A stretch of DNA of 64,000 nucleotides, from contig VRVR01000006.1 of NCBI GenBank assembly GCA_009859145.1, positions 381,464-445,463 on the forward strand, written 5' to 3'. Position 1 is the first letter of the stretch. The number at the start of each line of letters is the position of its first letter. This document shows, one piece after another, positions 45,967 through 54,858 of this stretch. Below the pieces are notes generated by a model. The model did no database searches, was not told the origin of the DNA, and saw only the letters and a program-made list of their open reading frames with translations. This DNA comes from Andalucia godoyi. Its lineage: Eukaryota; Discoba; Jakobea; Jakobida; Andaluciidae. The translations under genes were made by a program, and so were the position numbers.

Positions 45967-47217
45967 ATGCATTCTGCACTGTCTTTCAGTCCAGTTTCGG
46001 AGGTCATAAAGGTTGATTCTGCCGCAGATCATTATCGTCGGCGAATTTCAACGTCTTTGCTGATGTCTGTGCAGGCGCTGAGTCATGCTCCCGGGGACAT
46101 TGACGTATCTGATTTGTGTGTGCATTCCGTGAACGAAGAACTGTCTGCTCTAATCGAAAGGGAAGTGTCCGAGTCTCGCAACAGGCCCTTTGGGACGGAG
46201 CGAGATCATGTGCCACAGAGGAAGCGACGGGATCGGCCGTATTATCCAAATGTTCCATTGCTGAAACTGAGTTTGCGATTTGAAAACGTACCGACGAAGG
46301 CTGATATAGGCGCTCGCAACCGGTCGTATGCACTTCACATGGCAAAGGACGCTGCAGCGGATGATGTTGCAGAGGTAGTAGGAAAAGACCACCAGTGCGC
46401 CATACCTAGTTTCCGGCGATGTGTGGAAGCGGAGCGGAAGATTACATCGGCCAGCCAGAGGCGATCTCCGCTCTCACAGTTCCACGGTTCCGATTCACTG
46501 TTGAGAAATTTGGTGCTCTCCGTAGTGGTGTTTCATCCTCAAAAAACACAAAAGATGGAAGAATTCTGGGTGGCTGCTGATCAGCCTTTGACAGATCTTG
46601 CCGACGCGATCCACTGCCTTACAAACGAAATTGCACCTCCGTCCCGCTTTTCGAAGTTCTTCTTTATCGAAGACGTATTTTACAGCGAAGCAACAGCTCC
46701 AGTGGAACCTCACACGGATTCAACGGGGACCGAGGGCAATCCTGCTGCGGATGATCCCGTCGTAGCTTGCATGCGGTTGTCTTCTGCTTCCGCGAACCAC
46801 CCGGAGTGGAAAGTGAAGGCAATGCACGAGACTACGTTTTCACAACTCAGTCTCCGCATTGGGGCTACGTACTGCTTTGTGCACAATGGGTCGTGTACAC
46901 ATCATCTTGTTTTTTCGGAAATTCGCCCGTTTGATAGTCGCTCGGATTTCCATCCCTACGATGGCGACGCGACGAATGCGCCCTCACGGTTTCTGGCGAG
47001 CGTTTTCTATCCTTGGAGATATTATCAGTTTCGTATTCGTCGGAGAAAATGCAACGTCTGTGACGTTTTCAGCGCGAAGTTTTTTTCGGAAAACGACGAG
47101 CTGTCCGATCACAGTCCCTTTTTTATATGCCCGCGTTGTCACGATCTTCTTCACAAGGACGCCGATGGTCAGCTTGTCCAGAGTTCATTGAAGTTGCTTC
47201 CGTACTTTCACGAATGA
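45967..47217 (+). CDS. SNAPC3: snRNA-activating protein complex subunit 3 (SNAP50)
   Basis: 416 residues from the ATG at 45967. The C-terminal two thirds match SNAPC3: a strand block LVLSVVVFHPQKTQKMEEFW, SKFFFIEDVFYSE, TTFSQLSLRIGATYCFVHNG followed by SCTHHLVFSEIRPF, and a zinc-binding end with CNVCDVFSAKFF and FFICPRCHDLLH. All paired cysteines and the H-x-G-x-C-x-H element are present. The complex binds the proximal sequence element of snRNA gene promoters and works with Pol II and Pol III. Its presence implies PSE-driven snRNA genes somewhere in this genome. The N-terminal 180 residues are variable, as usual. Confidence 0.9.
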   Translation: MHSALSFSPVSEVIKVDSAADHYRRRISTSLLMSVQALSHAPGDIDVSDLCVHSVNEELSALIEREVSESRNRPFGTERDHVPQRKRRDRPYYPNVPLLKLSLRFENVPTKADIGARNRSYALHMAKDAAADDVAEVVGKDHQCAIPSFRRCVEAERKITSASQRRSPLSQFHGSDSLLRNLVLSVVVFHPQKTQKMEEFWVAADQPLTDLADAIHCLTNEIAPPSRFSKFFFIEDVFYSEATAPVEPHTDSTGTEGNPAADDPVVACMRLSSASANHPEWKVKAMHETTFSQLSLRIGATYCFVHNGSCTHHLVFSEIRPFDSRSDFHPYDGDATNAPSRFLASVFYPWRYYQFRIRRRKCNVCDVFSAKFFSENDELSDHSPFFICPRCHDLLHKDADGQLVQSSLKLLPYFHE

Positions 47218-47276
47218 GACCTGAGAATGGTCTCCGACTCTAGACTTTGGAGCCGGACCGGGAGCACCACTCGTTT

Positions 47277-47457
47277 CGCCTGCAGTGTACACTAAACATG
47301 GGCTGATCCTTGCTGACCATTCATATGCAGTCTTGCATTGGAACCGAACGTGAATTCAATTCAATTCAGAAGGGGTGGTAGGCCCCAGTCCGCCGAAGCG
47401 TTCTTCCAATGGATGGTCCGCGCACCACTCCAATCTCTCTCGATCCAGACGAGCCTG
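47277..47457 (+). repeat. Dispersed repeat family A, copy 2
   Basis: Pairs with 1982-2146. It contains CATATGCAGTCTTGCATTG, TAGGCCCCAGTCCGCCGAAG and GCGTTCTTCCA blocks. It lies immediately downstream of SNAPC3 and next to a repeat B copy. Confidence 0.6.
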
Positions 47458-47587
47458 ACATGACGAGGATATAGGAATGACGACGGAACTGTTGTGAATG
47501 GGGAAAAGGCGAAGGGAAATAATAGCATAAGTAATTTTTGATTTTTCCTGAATGAGGGTCAAGTATTACACCCCCAACCCCAAGCCC

Positions 47588-47808
47588 TCTCCAAACATTT
47601 GGCTCGCATGCTCCGCCTCAGACAGATTAATCTGGCGTATCTAATGCGCCTTTTACAATCTGCATCAGCGCCCATCATCGATTACAAGGAAATCGGTTCA
47701 ACAGTGTCTCATTGGGCCTCGACCTGCACACCTTCAGCCATACTATCCGATGATCTTCACAGCCGTCCATCAGTCGTTTTCGATTGGAGAGTTTCTGCTG
47801 TACTGTAG
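47588..47808 (+). repeat. Dispersed repeat family B, copy 3
   Basis: The most complete and compact copy of family B, about 220 bp, joining the left block shared with 41592 and the right block shared with 31306-31450. There is no reading frame conserved across copies. Confidence 0.7.
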
Positions 47809-48008
47809 ACTGTTTCGATAACGAAAACGCACAGGCCTGCTGTAGAAATTAGGAAGCTGCAGCGGTGTCGACGAGGGTCAACAGAGGAGGTTTTCTTTTT
47901 TCTTTTTCTTTTACTTTTTTTCTTTTTTTGCTTCGATCTTTTTTGCCTTTTCCGTCTTCTTTTCTTGTGTGCAAAGGAGTCCTGGATGCACGTTGCAGTG
48001 CATGATCA

Positions 48009-49184
48009 ATGCGAGCAGTCCTTGGGCCATCGAGGCCTTGGAAGGCAATTGACATCTTCCGTTTTCGGTTTCTCGCTGTCTTTTTGTGTCTTCTTGTGTC
48101 GTTCGTTGTGATCCTTCGAGTATTCTTTTCATCTGCAGACCTTGTGACTGCTCCGTCGAATGTGTATTTCGTAGCCATGAATTTTTACAACAACGAGCCT
48201 CTTCTTCCTCATTTTCGTCGGCAGTTGCTGCGTCTTGTTGATATGCTTGGCGCAGAACGTGTTTATGTCAGTGTTTTTGAAAACGGGTCTGTTGACGGGA
48301 CCCGTGTTCAGTTGCAAATGATGTCTGAGGAACTGAGTGCTCTACGTCTAGCAGGGTTTCGTTTTACGTTTGAGGATCGGAAAAGATGTCCCTTCGTGGA
48401 CAGAATTGAGTACATGGCGCGTGTTCGGAATCGAGCGATGGAGTATTTGACTTACGATTCAAACGCAATCCGCCTCACATCGGGACCTAATGTTACACCG
48501 TTGATCGTATTTCTTAACGATATTTTCTTTTTTGCCGAGGATATTGTCCGTTTGATAAAGACGAATTCGGGACGATATGACATGGTCTGTGCAATGGACT
48601 ATTACAGCACTTTCTATGATTCGTGGGTGACACGAGATATTACGGGGCACATGTTTGAGGATTTTTTCCCTCACACTAATCATCATGCTTCAAGAGAGAA
48701 ACTTGCACGAGGCGTTCCCACCGAAGTGTATTCTTGTTGGAACGGGGCGGTCGTCATGTCCGCTGTTCCCTTCATGCGCAAAGACCTACGGTTCCGGTCG
48801 AATGACCCCGGGACTTGCTACCATTCGGAGTGTTTCCTGGTTTGCGAAGATCTGAGAGCTCTGGGATATGATCGTATTTTCGTGAACCCTGCCGTGCGAG
48901 TCTCGTACGAGCCAAAATATTATTACCTCCATAACTATCTCATGAAGCCGCTCGAGCCGTTTTTGTTGTTGATGCACTCCTGGAAACACCCGTCTCGCGT
49001 TACAATGGACCGCCAAGTGGATTTTGATGCGCTCTGCACCACACGACAGTACGATGTCGAACAGGAAGTTGTTTTGACCGACGACGATTTGTTTTGTACC
49101 GACGAAGAACTGCAGAACAAAGACTTACTGGATCTACCGACATACGTAGAATTTCCCTTTGATGCGGCTTCTATTTTCGTTTAG
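48009..49184 (+). CDS. GT69-family (CMT1/CAP59-type) glycosyltransferase
   Basis: 391 residues from the ATG at 48009. It has a type II membrane architecture: a short cytosolic start, a signal anchor at about residues 20-41 (FLAVFLCLLVSFVVILRVFF), then a lumenal catalytic domain. Family blocks are VYVSVFENGSVDGT, VDRIEYMARVRNRAMEYL, the metal-site region IVFLNDIFFFAEDIVRLI, YDMVCAMDYYSTFYDSWVTR, PTEVYSCWNGAVVMSA and HSECFLVCEDLRALGYDRIF. These match the GT69 group known from the Cryptococcus capsule genes CMT1 (alpha-1,3-mannosyltransferase) and CAP59. A Golgi location and transfer of a hexose to a cell-surface glycan are likely. The exact donor and acceptor are not predictable. Confidence 0.85.
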   Translation: MRAVLGPSRPWKAIDIFRFRFLAVFLCLLVSFVVILRVFFSSADLVTAPSNVYFVAMNFYNNEPLLPHFRRQLLRLVDMLGAERVYVSVFENGSVDGTRVQLQMMSEELSALRLAGFRFTFEDRKRCPFVDRIEYMARVRNRAMEYLTYDSNAIRLTSGPNVTPLIVFLNDIFFFAEDIVRLIKTNSGRYDMVCAMDYYSTFYDSWVTRDITGHMFEDFFPHTNHHASREKLARGVPTEVYSCWNGAVVMSAVPFMRKDLRFRSNDPGTCYHSECFLVCEDLRALGYDRIFVNPAVRVSYEPKYYYLHNYLMKPLEPFLLLMHSWKHPSRVTMDRQVDFDALCTTRQYDVEQEVVLTDDDLFCTDEELQNKDLLDLPTYVEFPFDAASIFV

Positions 49185-49741
49185 CGAGTGTATGATCATG
49201 CATTGAAGTGATGCCAAGGGAATCGTGCGTCTTTAGCACACACGCACGCCAAAACAAAAACAAAAAAAGATTTTGCCATTTTCGTTACCGCTGTTAGCAA
49301 AGAATGCGTCGTGGCCTCAGAGGTCATCCACCATCCGTGCTGGGAATGCTGCCGGCGTAGCACTGTTGGCGACTTTTGAACTATTCGTATCGTGTTTTAT
49401 TTCGTTTTCATCGTCTTGGACAAATTGCTTGACACCCCCCAATATATAGTGGGTTTCCCTCATCCTGTTAGAACTACGCCGAATAAATCTCTCTCTCTCC
49501 CTCTCTCTCCCTCTCTCTCCCTTTGACGCAGTGCGTCGCAGCCGTAAACTGGAAGAAACTTTCGCAGCGCAGGGCCATTACCCGAAACGTGGTTTGTTCC
49601 GGCTTCCGGAAGGCAAAGTGTGCTAGGGTTTTTTTCCAGATCGCAATATCCGCAGAATTGCATGTCTCACCAGATATTTTTCATCTTTTCATCATCATCA
49701 TCTTCTTTTCGAGGAACGACAGCCAGTAAAAGACAGTTTCC
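49185..49741. other. Intergenic spacer
   Basis: It contains a C/T-rich microsatellite at 49487-49521 (CTCTCTCC units) and T-rich sequence before the next start. No gene is recognised. Confidence 0.5.
49487..49521. repeat. (CTCTCTCC)n simple repeat
   Basis: Four to five units of an 8-bp C/T motif in the 5' region of the secreted propeller-like gene. Confidence 0.85.
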
Positions 49742-50704
49742 ATGACTCAGTCAGTTCTGTTGGTCTTCTTGCTGGGCGCTTTGCTGTATGCAGGATCTGC
49801 GCAGCGAGTATTTGTGGTCGACTGGAGTGTTACCACGGCAACGCCCTTTGATTATATCGATCTTTCCGCTGTCATGGGCCCGGCGGACTTGCCTCGCTTG
49901 GAAACCGGCTTCTCCCTCTCCCGCGTAACCCGGTTTCTGACGTATGCGCCGCTCAATAAGACTGGATTCACCTTTGACTCATATAACAGCATTGTGATTG
50001 CCTTTGACGTGAACTCGCTTGTGTTTCGCACAGTATCGGCAGCACCTCCGGGATGGGTGGCCGCGATGTCGTATGATTCCATCACTGCAAAGCTGTATTT
50101 TGCTGTTGGTGCATACGGCGGGGGGTTCCCGTACACAATCGTTTCTATGGATCCCTGGGATGCAAAGCCTGCTGCCACGTTCAAACACATTCTCGATGTC
50201 GCATGTCCAGACTCGAATCCGCGAAACGTCCATCTGATTGATGTGTCGGGTCTCGTCGTGGACTCCGTGCGTCAAAGGTTTTATGTGTCCATTACTACAT
50301 ATTTCTACTATCCGGGATCATGGATTCAGAAATATGACGTTTCATCGTCGTCGCCGAGATTGTCGTATGTACTCTCCGGCAACCTCACAGCCACGATTTT
50401 GGATATTGTCAGTCCGTCTCATGGCGAGATTTCGCAAATCTATGTTGCGGATTCGATGAGTTCATCGAAGCACGGTAACATTTACTCTGTGGATGTTGAG
50501 ACTGGGGATATCGCAACTGTCGTGGAATCTGCCCCGGGCATGCTGGGCATCGCAACGGACGGAGCTGCTCTGTACTGGACCTCAAGGTTTAATCCGAATT
50601 GTGCTGTTTATCGAACCTCTGTTTTCAGCAACATGAATTGCGTCGCTCTTCCGAATTCGCAATCTGCACTCAACAATTACTATTCCATTCTCATTGCGAA
50701 CTGA
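49742..50704 (+). CDS. Secreted protein, probable beta-propeller
   Basis: 320 residues from the ATG at 49742. Residues 1-20 (MTQSVLLVFLLGALLYAGSA) are a signal peptide. The mature part shows propeller-like repeats in which a hydrophobic strand with a small residue and Asp/Asn precedes a turn: AAMSYDSITAKLYFAVGAYG, GLVVDSVRQRFYVSITTYFY, ISQIYVADSMSSSKHGNIYS and LGIATDGAALYWTSRF. This is the NHL/SMP-30/YWTD-like rhythm, with about 40-45 residues per blade. No catalytic motif is seen. Cysteines are few. An extracellular binding role is inference and I do not recognise an ortholog. Confidence 0.65.
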   Translation: MTQSVLLVFLLGALLYAGSAQRVFVVDWSVTTATPFDYIDLSAVMGPADLPRLETGFSLSRVTRFLTYAPLNKTGFTFDSYNSIVIAFDVNSLVFRTVSAAPPGWVAAMSYDSITAKLYFAVGAYGGGFPYTIVSMDPWDAKPAATFKHILDVACPDSNPRNVHLIDVSGLVVDSVRQRFYVSITTYFYYPGSWIQKYDVSSSSPRLSYVLSGNLTATILDIVSPSHGEISQIYVADSMSSSKHGNIYSVDVETGDIATVVESAPGMLGIATDGAALYWTSRFNPNCAVYRTSVFSNMNCVALPNSQSALNNYYSILIAN

Positions 50705-50898
50705 GAATCTGGTTGACCGTCCACTGTATCGGTGTCATGAATGTGTTTTTGCAGATACGCTTTTCCAAAATAAAATTATGGGGACCCGGATTCTGAAGTT
50801 GTGCTGCTGCAGGATGAATATTGCGTGCGGCTTGGAAGACGGATTTATGACTGGAGAGCCGACAATCGGGGGAACCCGAGGACAGGTCAGTTGCTACG

Positions 50899-51669
50899 CT
50901 AAGGATACGGCGAGTCGAGGTATTCATGCGTTGACATTGACAACAACTTGATCTCGAGCTCTACTGGCTCTGTCTTCAAGAGCAACGACTGCCGAACAGA
51001 AAACCAGCATTTCCGTGACGGGTCAGCTAGTTTCTTGAACAATGCTTGAATAAGGATGATATACAGCTTCAAGACGAAAAACAGCCATGCAGAGAAAAAA
51101 GCATACTGAACACTGCTTCTTTTGTTAGCATCGTCTTCAGAATCAATAATATGGAACAAAATGACGAGAACAATAGTCCCTGTCTTGGTTATCGTGTATG
51201 TGACATATATATGCTTCCACACGAACGGCTGCACGGCGGCAAATGGCCAAGGGATTGATTCTACTGTGGAGACAGTATCCAGGGTCCACATTAGTCCGCA
51301 AAAAGACAAATATATGATGACGACAAGAGCAACGTACAACAAAAAACCGGAGAGCGACAGAAAGGAAAACGACGCCCAGACGTTGCCTAACAAATCAAGC
51401 AAAACATTCGAAGGGAGCACAAACAAAAATGCGTATTTGGACGCAATATCCCATTCAGACTCTCTCCACGTGCGCCAGTTCTTCACGAGAACAGACCAGG
51501 AAAAAGACGAAATCATGACTTCAAACAAGAAACTTGCCAATCCGTAGAGCATATACCAAAGCTCAGAGCTTGAGGAAGAAAAGAACCCGTTGCGAAGAAC
51601 ATAACACGAAAGCGCAAACGAAGAAATTGACGTGACATACAAGTAGCTAACCAGAAGGAAGGTCCACAT
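50899..51669 (-). CDS. Multi-pass membrane protein of unknown function
   Basis: 256 residues from the ATG at 51669; a TGA lies in frame upstream near 51765, so the protein cannot start much earlier. About six to seven hydrophobic segments alternate with short loops: TFLLVSYLYVTSISSFALSC, LYGLASFLFEVMISSFSWSV, ASKYAFLFVLPSNVLLDLLG, FLLYVALVVIIYLSFCGLMW, KTGTIVLVILFHII and FFSAWLFFVLKLYIILIQAL. The C-terminal 50 residues are cytosolic-like with Ser, Lys and Glu. There are no recognisable channel, transporter or GPCR signatures. It is the last intact ordinary gene before the mobile-element island. Confidence 0.6.
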   Translation of the reverse strand: MWTFLLVSYLYVTSISSFALSCYVLRNGFFSSSSSELWYMLYGLASFLFEVMISSFSWSVLVKNWRTWRESEWDIASKYAFLFVLPSNVLLDLLGNVWASFSFLSLSGFLLYVALVVIIYLSFCGLMWTLDTVSTVESIPWPFAAVQPFVWKHIYVTYTITKTGTIVLVILFHIIDSEDDANKRSSVQYAFFSAWLFFVLKLYIILIQALFKKLADPSRKCWFSVRQSLLLKTEPVELEIKLLSMSTHEYLDSPYP

Positions 51670-52373
51670 CGGGTATGGACGGCGGATATAATCATCTGAA
51701 ATCGAAGAAGGGTTTGGGTTGTGCTTCCAAATGTGTTCCGATGCGGGAACAAAAAGAATCTTTTTCCTTTTTCAACCATCCTGCGCACCAGGTGTCAGCC
51801 GACCGCAGTCGATTTTAGGCGAACTCGAGTTCGCATGGCTGCGCACTTCTGTTCTATCTCTGTTCCTACTTAATACCAAGATGCGATTTCGAAATGTATG
51901 CAACGTCCACAACAAGATCTCTTTGAATCTCAAAAATCGTCGCTTTTGGCTGCCTTCCTGCAGAGTTGTGTTTTTTGATTAATTAGGTCATAAAAGCATC
52001 ATGCATTTCTGTTTTTCTCTGTGCTGTTCATGTATTCAGTGCATCGGCATGCGCCTGCATCGACAAGGAGCTGCTCAACGGAGTTCTGCACTCTTGTGTT
52101 CTTCTGTGATATCGCCGTTTCACGCCTTGTTCTTGAAGAACCGTGATTGCGCCACTGCCAGCGGACGACAGACAGCCCCATCACGACGCCTGTCGCGCGC
52201 TCACCGGTCCAAAGTGCAACAATGAGACCAAAAACTGAGGATGACAGCACATTTTACATTGAAAAGTACAGCTCACCGATTGCACCAAACGAGCTCGCTG
52301 ATGTCCAGCAGCACTAATTCCGCTCCCGCTCTACCCATATCGAGAAACTGTGCAGCCAGAAACACTTGTGCCA
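51670..52373. other. Gap holding the left arm of an inverted repeat
   Basis: It contains the left arm at 51801-51834 and no confident gene. An ATG at 52223 opens a 31-codon frame that stops at 52316. The frame of the following CXC gene appears open but ATG-less for some distance upstream of 52374, so that gene may begin in an unrecognised exon here. Confidence 0.45.
51801..51834 (+). repeat. Inverted repeat, left arm
   Basis: 51807-51834 is an exact 28-bp reverse complement of 53554-53581, and the match continues outward for 6 bp with two mismatches. It contains the palindromic core GGCGAACTCGAGTTCGC. Confidence 0.85.
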
Positions 52374-53318
52374 ATGAAACCGTCATCTCCACATCCAGGC
52401 AATCGTCCTGCGGACCCGTTTGCTGCTGTGGTGTTTTGCACTTGCCGTTTTCTTTTTACTTCTGTTCCTGTCCTGATGTGTTTTCAGAGATTGCGTAAAC
52501 AGAATTTGGATATCTACGACGTGTTTGCTGCAACCCTCAACAAATCGCCACAGCATCCTGCTCCTGATGCAACAGTCGACTTGAGCCTTCAATCGCCGGT
52601 GCTTTCGGAATCGCCCATCGACCTGACCATCGACACATCTCCTCGGGACTTGGGATCCCCGGAACCATCGCAGTGTGCCGCGCCGCCGGCGGACATGCCC
52701 GCGCAGACTACAGTCCCTGCTTGGAACGGCAATGACAATGACGACCAGCACGACAGAAGCATGGCTGGTAGTGCCCACAGCAGCATTCGAACCAAGGCAC
52801 AAGAGCGGTTGATGACCACATGGGAAAGCAGAGAGAAAAAAGCAAAGGCGAGACTCGTCACATTCGAAGAGAGGACGCCCGTGTATTTCGATGTCCCAGG
52901 GGCAAGCAAACTGGCTCCCGTGAGGCAGCCTGGGATCGTCGCAGAGCGGGTGCGCAACCGAAGGACAGGAAAGCCGATGGATTCGTACAAGATCCTCTTT
53001 GAAGGAAAGCTGGTTGAGCCTGCGATGAAGTCTTCTGCTCTCGTGGCACTAACTCCCAGGGGAACGGCCCAAGACACGCAGCTCCGAGCCATGTTGCAAA
53101 AGTACGAAAGCCAAGAAACAGTGGAAAAGATATCTGTCTTCGAAGCTGGGATGAAACATTCAACGGGTGTCGAGCCGATCCTGTCAAACGACGGACCGCG
53201 CTTCTGTAACTGCAGGAGAACAAAGCACAAATGCTCCAATTCACACTGCCCATGCATCAAGAACAGCCGTCGGTGCACCGCGCTGTGCCACGAAGGCGAC
53301 TCGTGCGCGAATGGGTGA
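52374..53318 (+). CDS. CXC (tesmin/TSO1-like) motif protein
   Basis: 314 residues from the ATG at 52374; the frame remains open upstream without an ATG. Residues about 60-150 are disordered (Pro/Ser/Asp-rich). A basic helical middle follows (RTKAQERLMTTWESREKKAK). The last 35 residues hold a cysteine cluster, CNCRRTKHKCSNSHCPCIKN followed by SRRCTALCHEGDSC, the signature of CXC domains (K-C-x-N-S-x-C-x-C, then R-x-C-x-x-x-C). CXC domains bind DNA in TSO1/LIN54 proteins; single CXC tails also occur in transposon-encoded proteins. A 57-bp in-frame segment, 52431-52487 (GTGTTTT to TTTTCAG), could be a phase-0 intron. The location between inverted repeats suggests a mobile-element gene. Confidence 0.6.
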   Translation: MKPSSPHPGNRPADPFAAVVFCTCRFLFTSVPVLMCFQRLRKQNLDIYDVFAATLNKSPQHPAPDATVDLSLQSPVLSESPIDLTIDTSPRDLGSPEPSQCAAPPADMPAQTTVPAWNGNDNDDQHDRSMAGSAHSSIRTKAQERLMTTWESREKKAKARLVTFEERTPVYFDVPGASKLAPVRQPGIVAERVRNRRTGKPMDSYKILFEGKLVEPAMKSSALVALTPRGTAQDTQLRAMLQKYESQETVEKISVFEAGMKHSTGVEPILSNDGPRFCNCRRTKHKCSNSHCPCIKNSRRCTALCHEGDSCANG

Positions 53319-53889
53319 TCGACGGTGGCCACAAGAGGATAGTATGCTTCCGTCATCCCCTTTACGCAATGATAGCAGGATCATTTCTTCTCCGGCCCAT
53401 CCCTCTTTCGACCTTCCGACATACCCGGAGAGCCTGCTGCAAGCGGCGTGAGGAGCATGCAATATGTCGTTGAGAAACAGCACAGATAAAGAGAGAACGA
53501 TACGTTGCAAAGAATAACATATGCCAACTCGAGTTCGCATGGGTGGCGGTCAGGCGAACTCGAGTTCGCCTAAAATCGACTTGGGTCGTAACATGCGTTT
53601 CTTCAGAAACTTCCATTACAGCAGCGTGGGCAGACCAGTCAGGAATGAAGTCCCAGCCAGTTTCAACAATCAGCGCCAGGCCTTCTTTCATGGTTGCTTC
53701 CTCTTTCTCAACATCGAAACAATAGTCAAAACGAAACACCAACGAAGGAAGAAACTCAAACCCGAATTCTACGACATGGAATTTTTCCAAGGTATCGTAA
53801 AGGCACCTAATCTTGCCGGTTTTTCTGGAGAAAATGTTTTGGCACGCTTTCTTCTTTCTTCCTTTCTTTTTTCACCAAAATCAATCGGA
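53319..53889. other. Gap with right arm of inverted repeat and a minus-strand coding relic
   Basis: The minus strand has a stop-free frame from about 53900 to 53362 without a good ATG start. It reads like protein in the middle (VETGWDFIPDWSAHAAV, then SEETHVTTQVDFRRTRVRL). The inverted repeat falls inside this frame, and the codons VDFRRTRVR are preserved at both arms. It may be a coding remnant of the element; no family is recognised. Confidence 0.35.
53554..53587 (-). repeat. Inverted repeat, right arm
   Basis: Exact reverse complement of 51807-51834. An extra partial copy of the palindromic core (AACTCGAGTTCGCATGG) sits 20 bp inside at 53526-53542. Together the arms bracket about 1.8 kb that carries the CXC gene. 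No clear target-site duplication is seen, so whether this is a transposon boundary is open. Confidence 0.75.
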
Positions 53890-54858
53890 ATGGCCAAAAA
53901 ACGATCCCCAACACAAAAACAGTCAAATTCGGACGCGCAGCTCACGAAGGACGTCCTTGCGCATATCATTGATGGTGCAAAATACCACGATCTGCAGTCT
54001 CCCGAGCGTACCGTGCGCAAATACTTGGGCATCTACTACGATGTGATCCTGGATGAGCTCAACGACTGCGCACGACGTGCGCTGATGGAAACGCCCGGTG
54101 GGCAATCTCAAACGTTTCATCCTGTCGTGCCAACGGAAGCAGAAAAGCGGCGCGCAAAGATCCCGGAAGCGCTGCACCAGTTCATCGACATGGATGTCCT
54201 CGAGGAAGCCGTTTCCTTCTTTGGGAAGGCAGGACGACCTGCTGCGCTGTGCCCAGAAGAAGAGAGGCGGCTGTATCACTACACAGTGTACAGAGTGCAG
54301 AGGAATATGCCGCTTCTGAAGCAGGATTTCCTCCAAATGGTGTCCAAGTACCTGGGTGACACCGGAAGAACGAGAACGATCACCTTGACAAGGAAGAGAG
54401 AGAGTGCTCTTCTGGACACGGCGTCAAATCGAAAGAATCCAGAACGATGTTGTCGAAGGACTGGCTTCCTGCATTCCGTCGTCATCTTGTCAGCGAGCGC
54501 AAGCAAGGCACTGAAAAAGCCTCGAGGAAAGACGACAAGCTTCTGCCTGACTGCTCAGGAAGCAGTTGCTTTCATGCGAAACAAAGTTGCAGACGAGAAT
54601 CAACGCAGAACCGAGAAGGAGGCGAAAGCACAGAAACGCCAACAGTCAGCAACGCGAAGCTCGAGCGTTTCGACTGCTTCTCGTCCGCAAAACACCATCC
54701 GCATCCGTTCCTACAATGGCGGTGAGGGCAGCAGCACCTTGCCCTATGTTCCCGCTTCACAACAGCCAGCTGCAGAGGCAGCAGGCACGGCTGGAATACA
54801 ACCCACAGGGATGCTGTCGTCCATCCAAGCAGCAAACCGACGATTTGCCCAAAACTAA
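53890..54858 (+). pseudogene. Pogo-like transposase fragment lacking the DDE core
   Basis: Frame of 322 residues from the ATG at 53890. GRPAALCPEEERRLYHYTVY with MPLLKQDFLQMVSKYL resembles the second (CENP-B-type) helix-turn-helix of pogo/Fot1 transposases (GRPxxLSPEEExxLVxWI, then PLTxxxVxxxA). The expected next block, a K-D-W-hydrophobic-x-x-F-x-x-R-H motif, is found in another frame at about 54447 (MLSKDWLPAFRRHLVSE), indicating a frameshift near 54430. The catalytic DDE domain (about 200 residues) is absent. What follows, CLTAQEAVAFMRNKVADENQ plus a Lys/Gln-rich tail, resembles pogo C-termini. This is best read as an internally deleted, frameshifted copy. Confidence 0.5.

Larger units (their letters stand above)
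47218..48008. other. Gap with repeats A (copy 2) and B (copy 3)
   Basis: Repeat A copy 2 (47277-47457) and repeat B copy 3 (47588-47808) occupy most of it, only 130 bp apart. A T/C-rich tract at 47885-47970 precedes the glycosyltransferase gene. No gene is seen. Confidence 0.6.

Noticed and set aside
53521-53889. In-frame N-terminal extension of the pogo-like gene
   Set aside because: It would translate the inverted repeat and low-complexity sequence; homology to helix-turn-helix regions begins only after the ATG at 53890.
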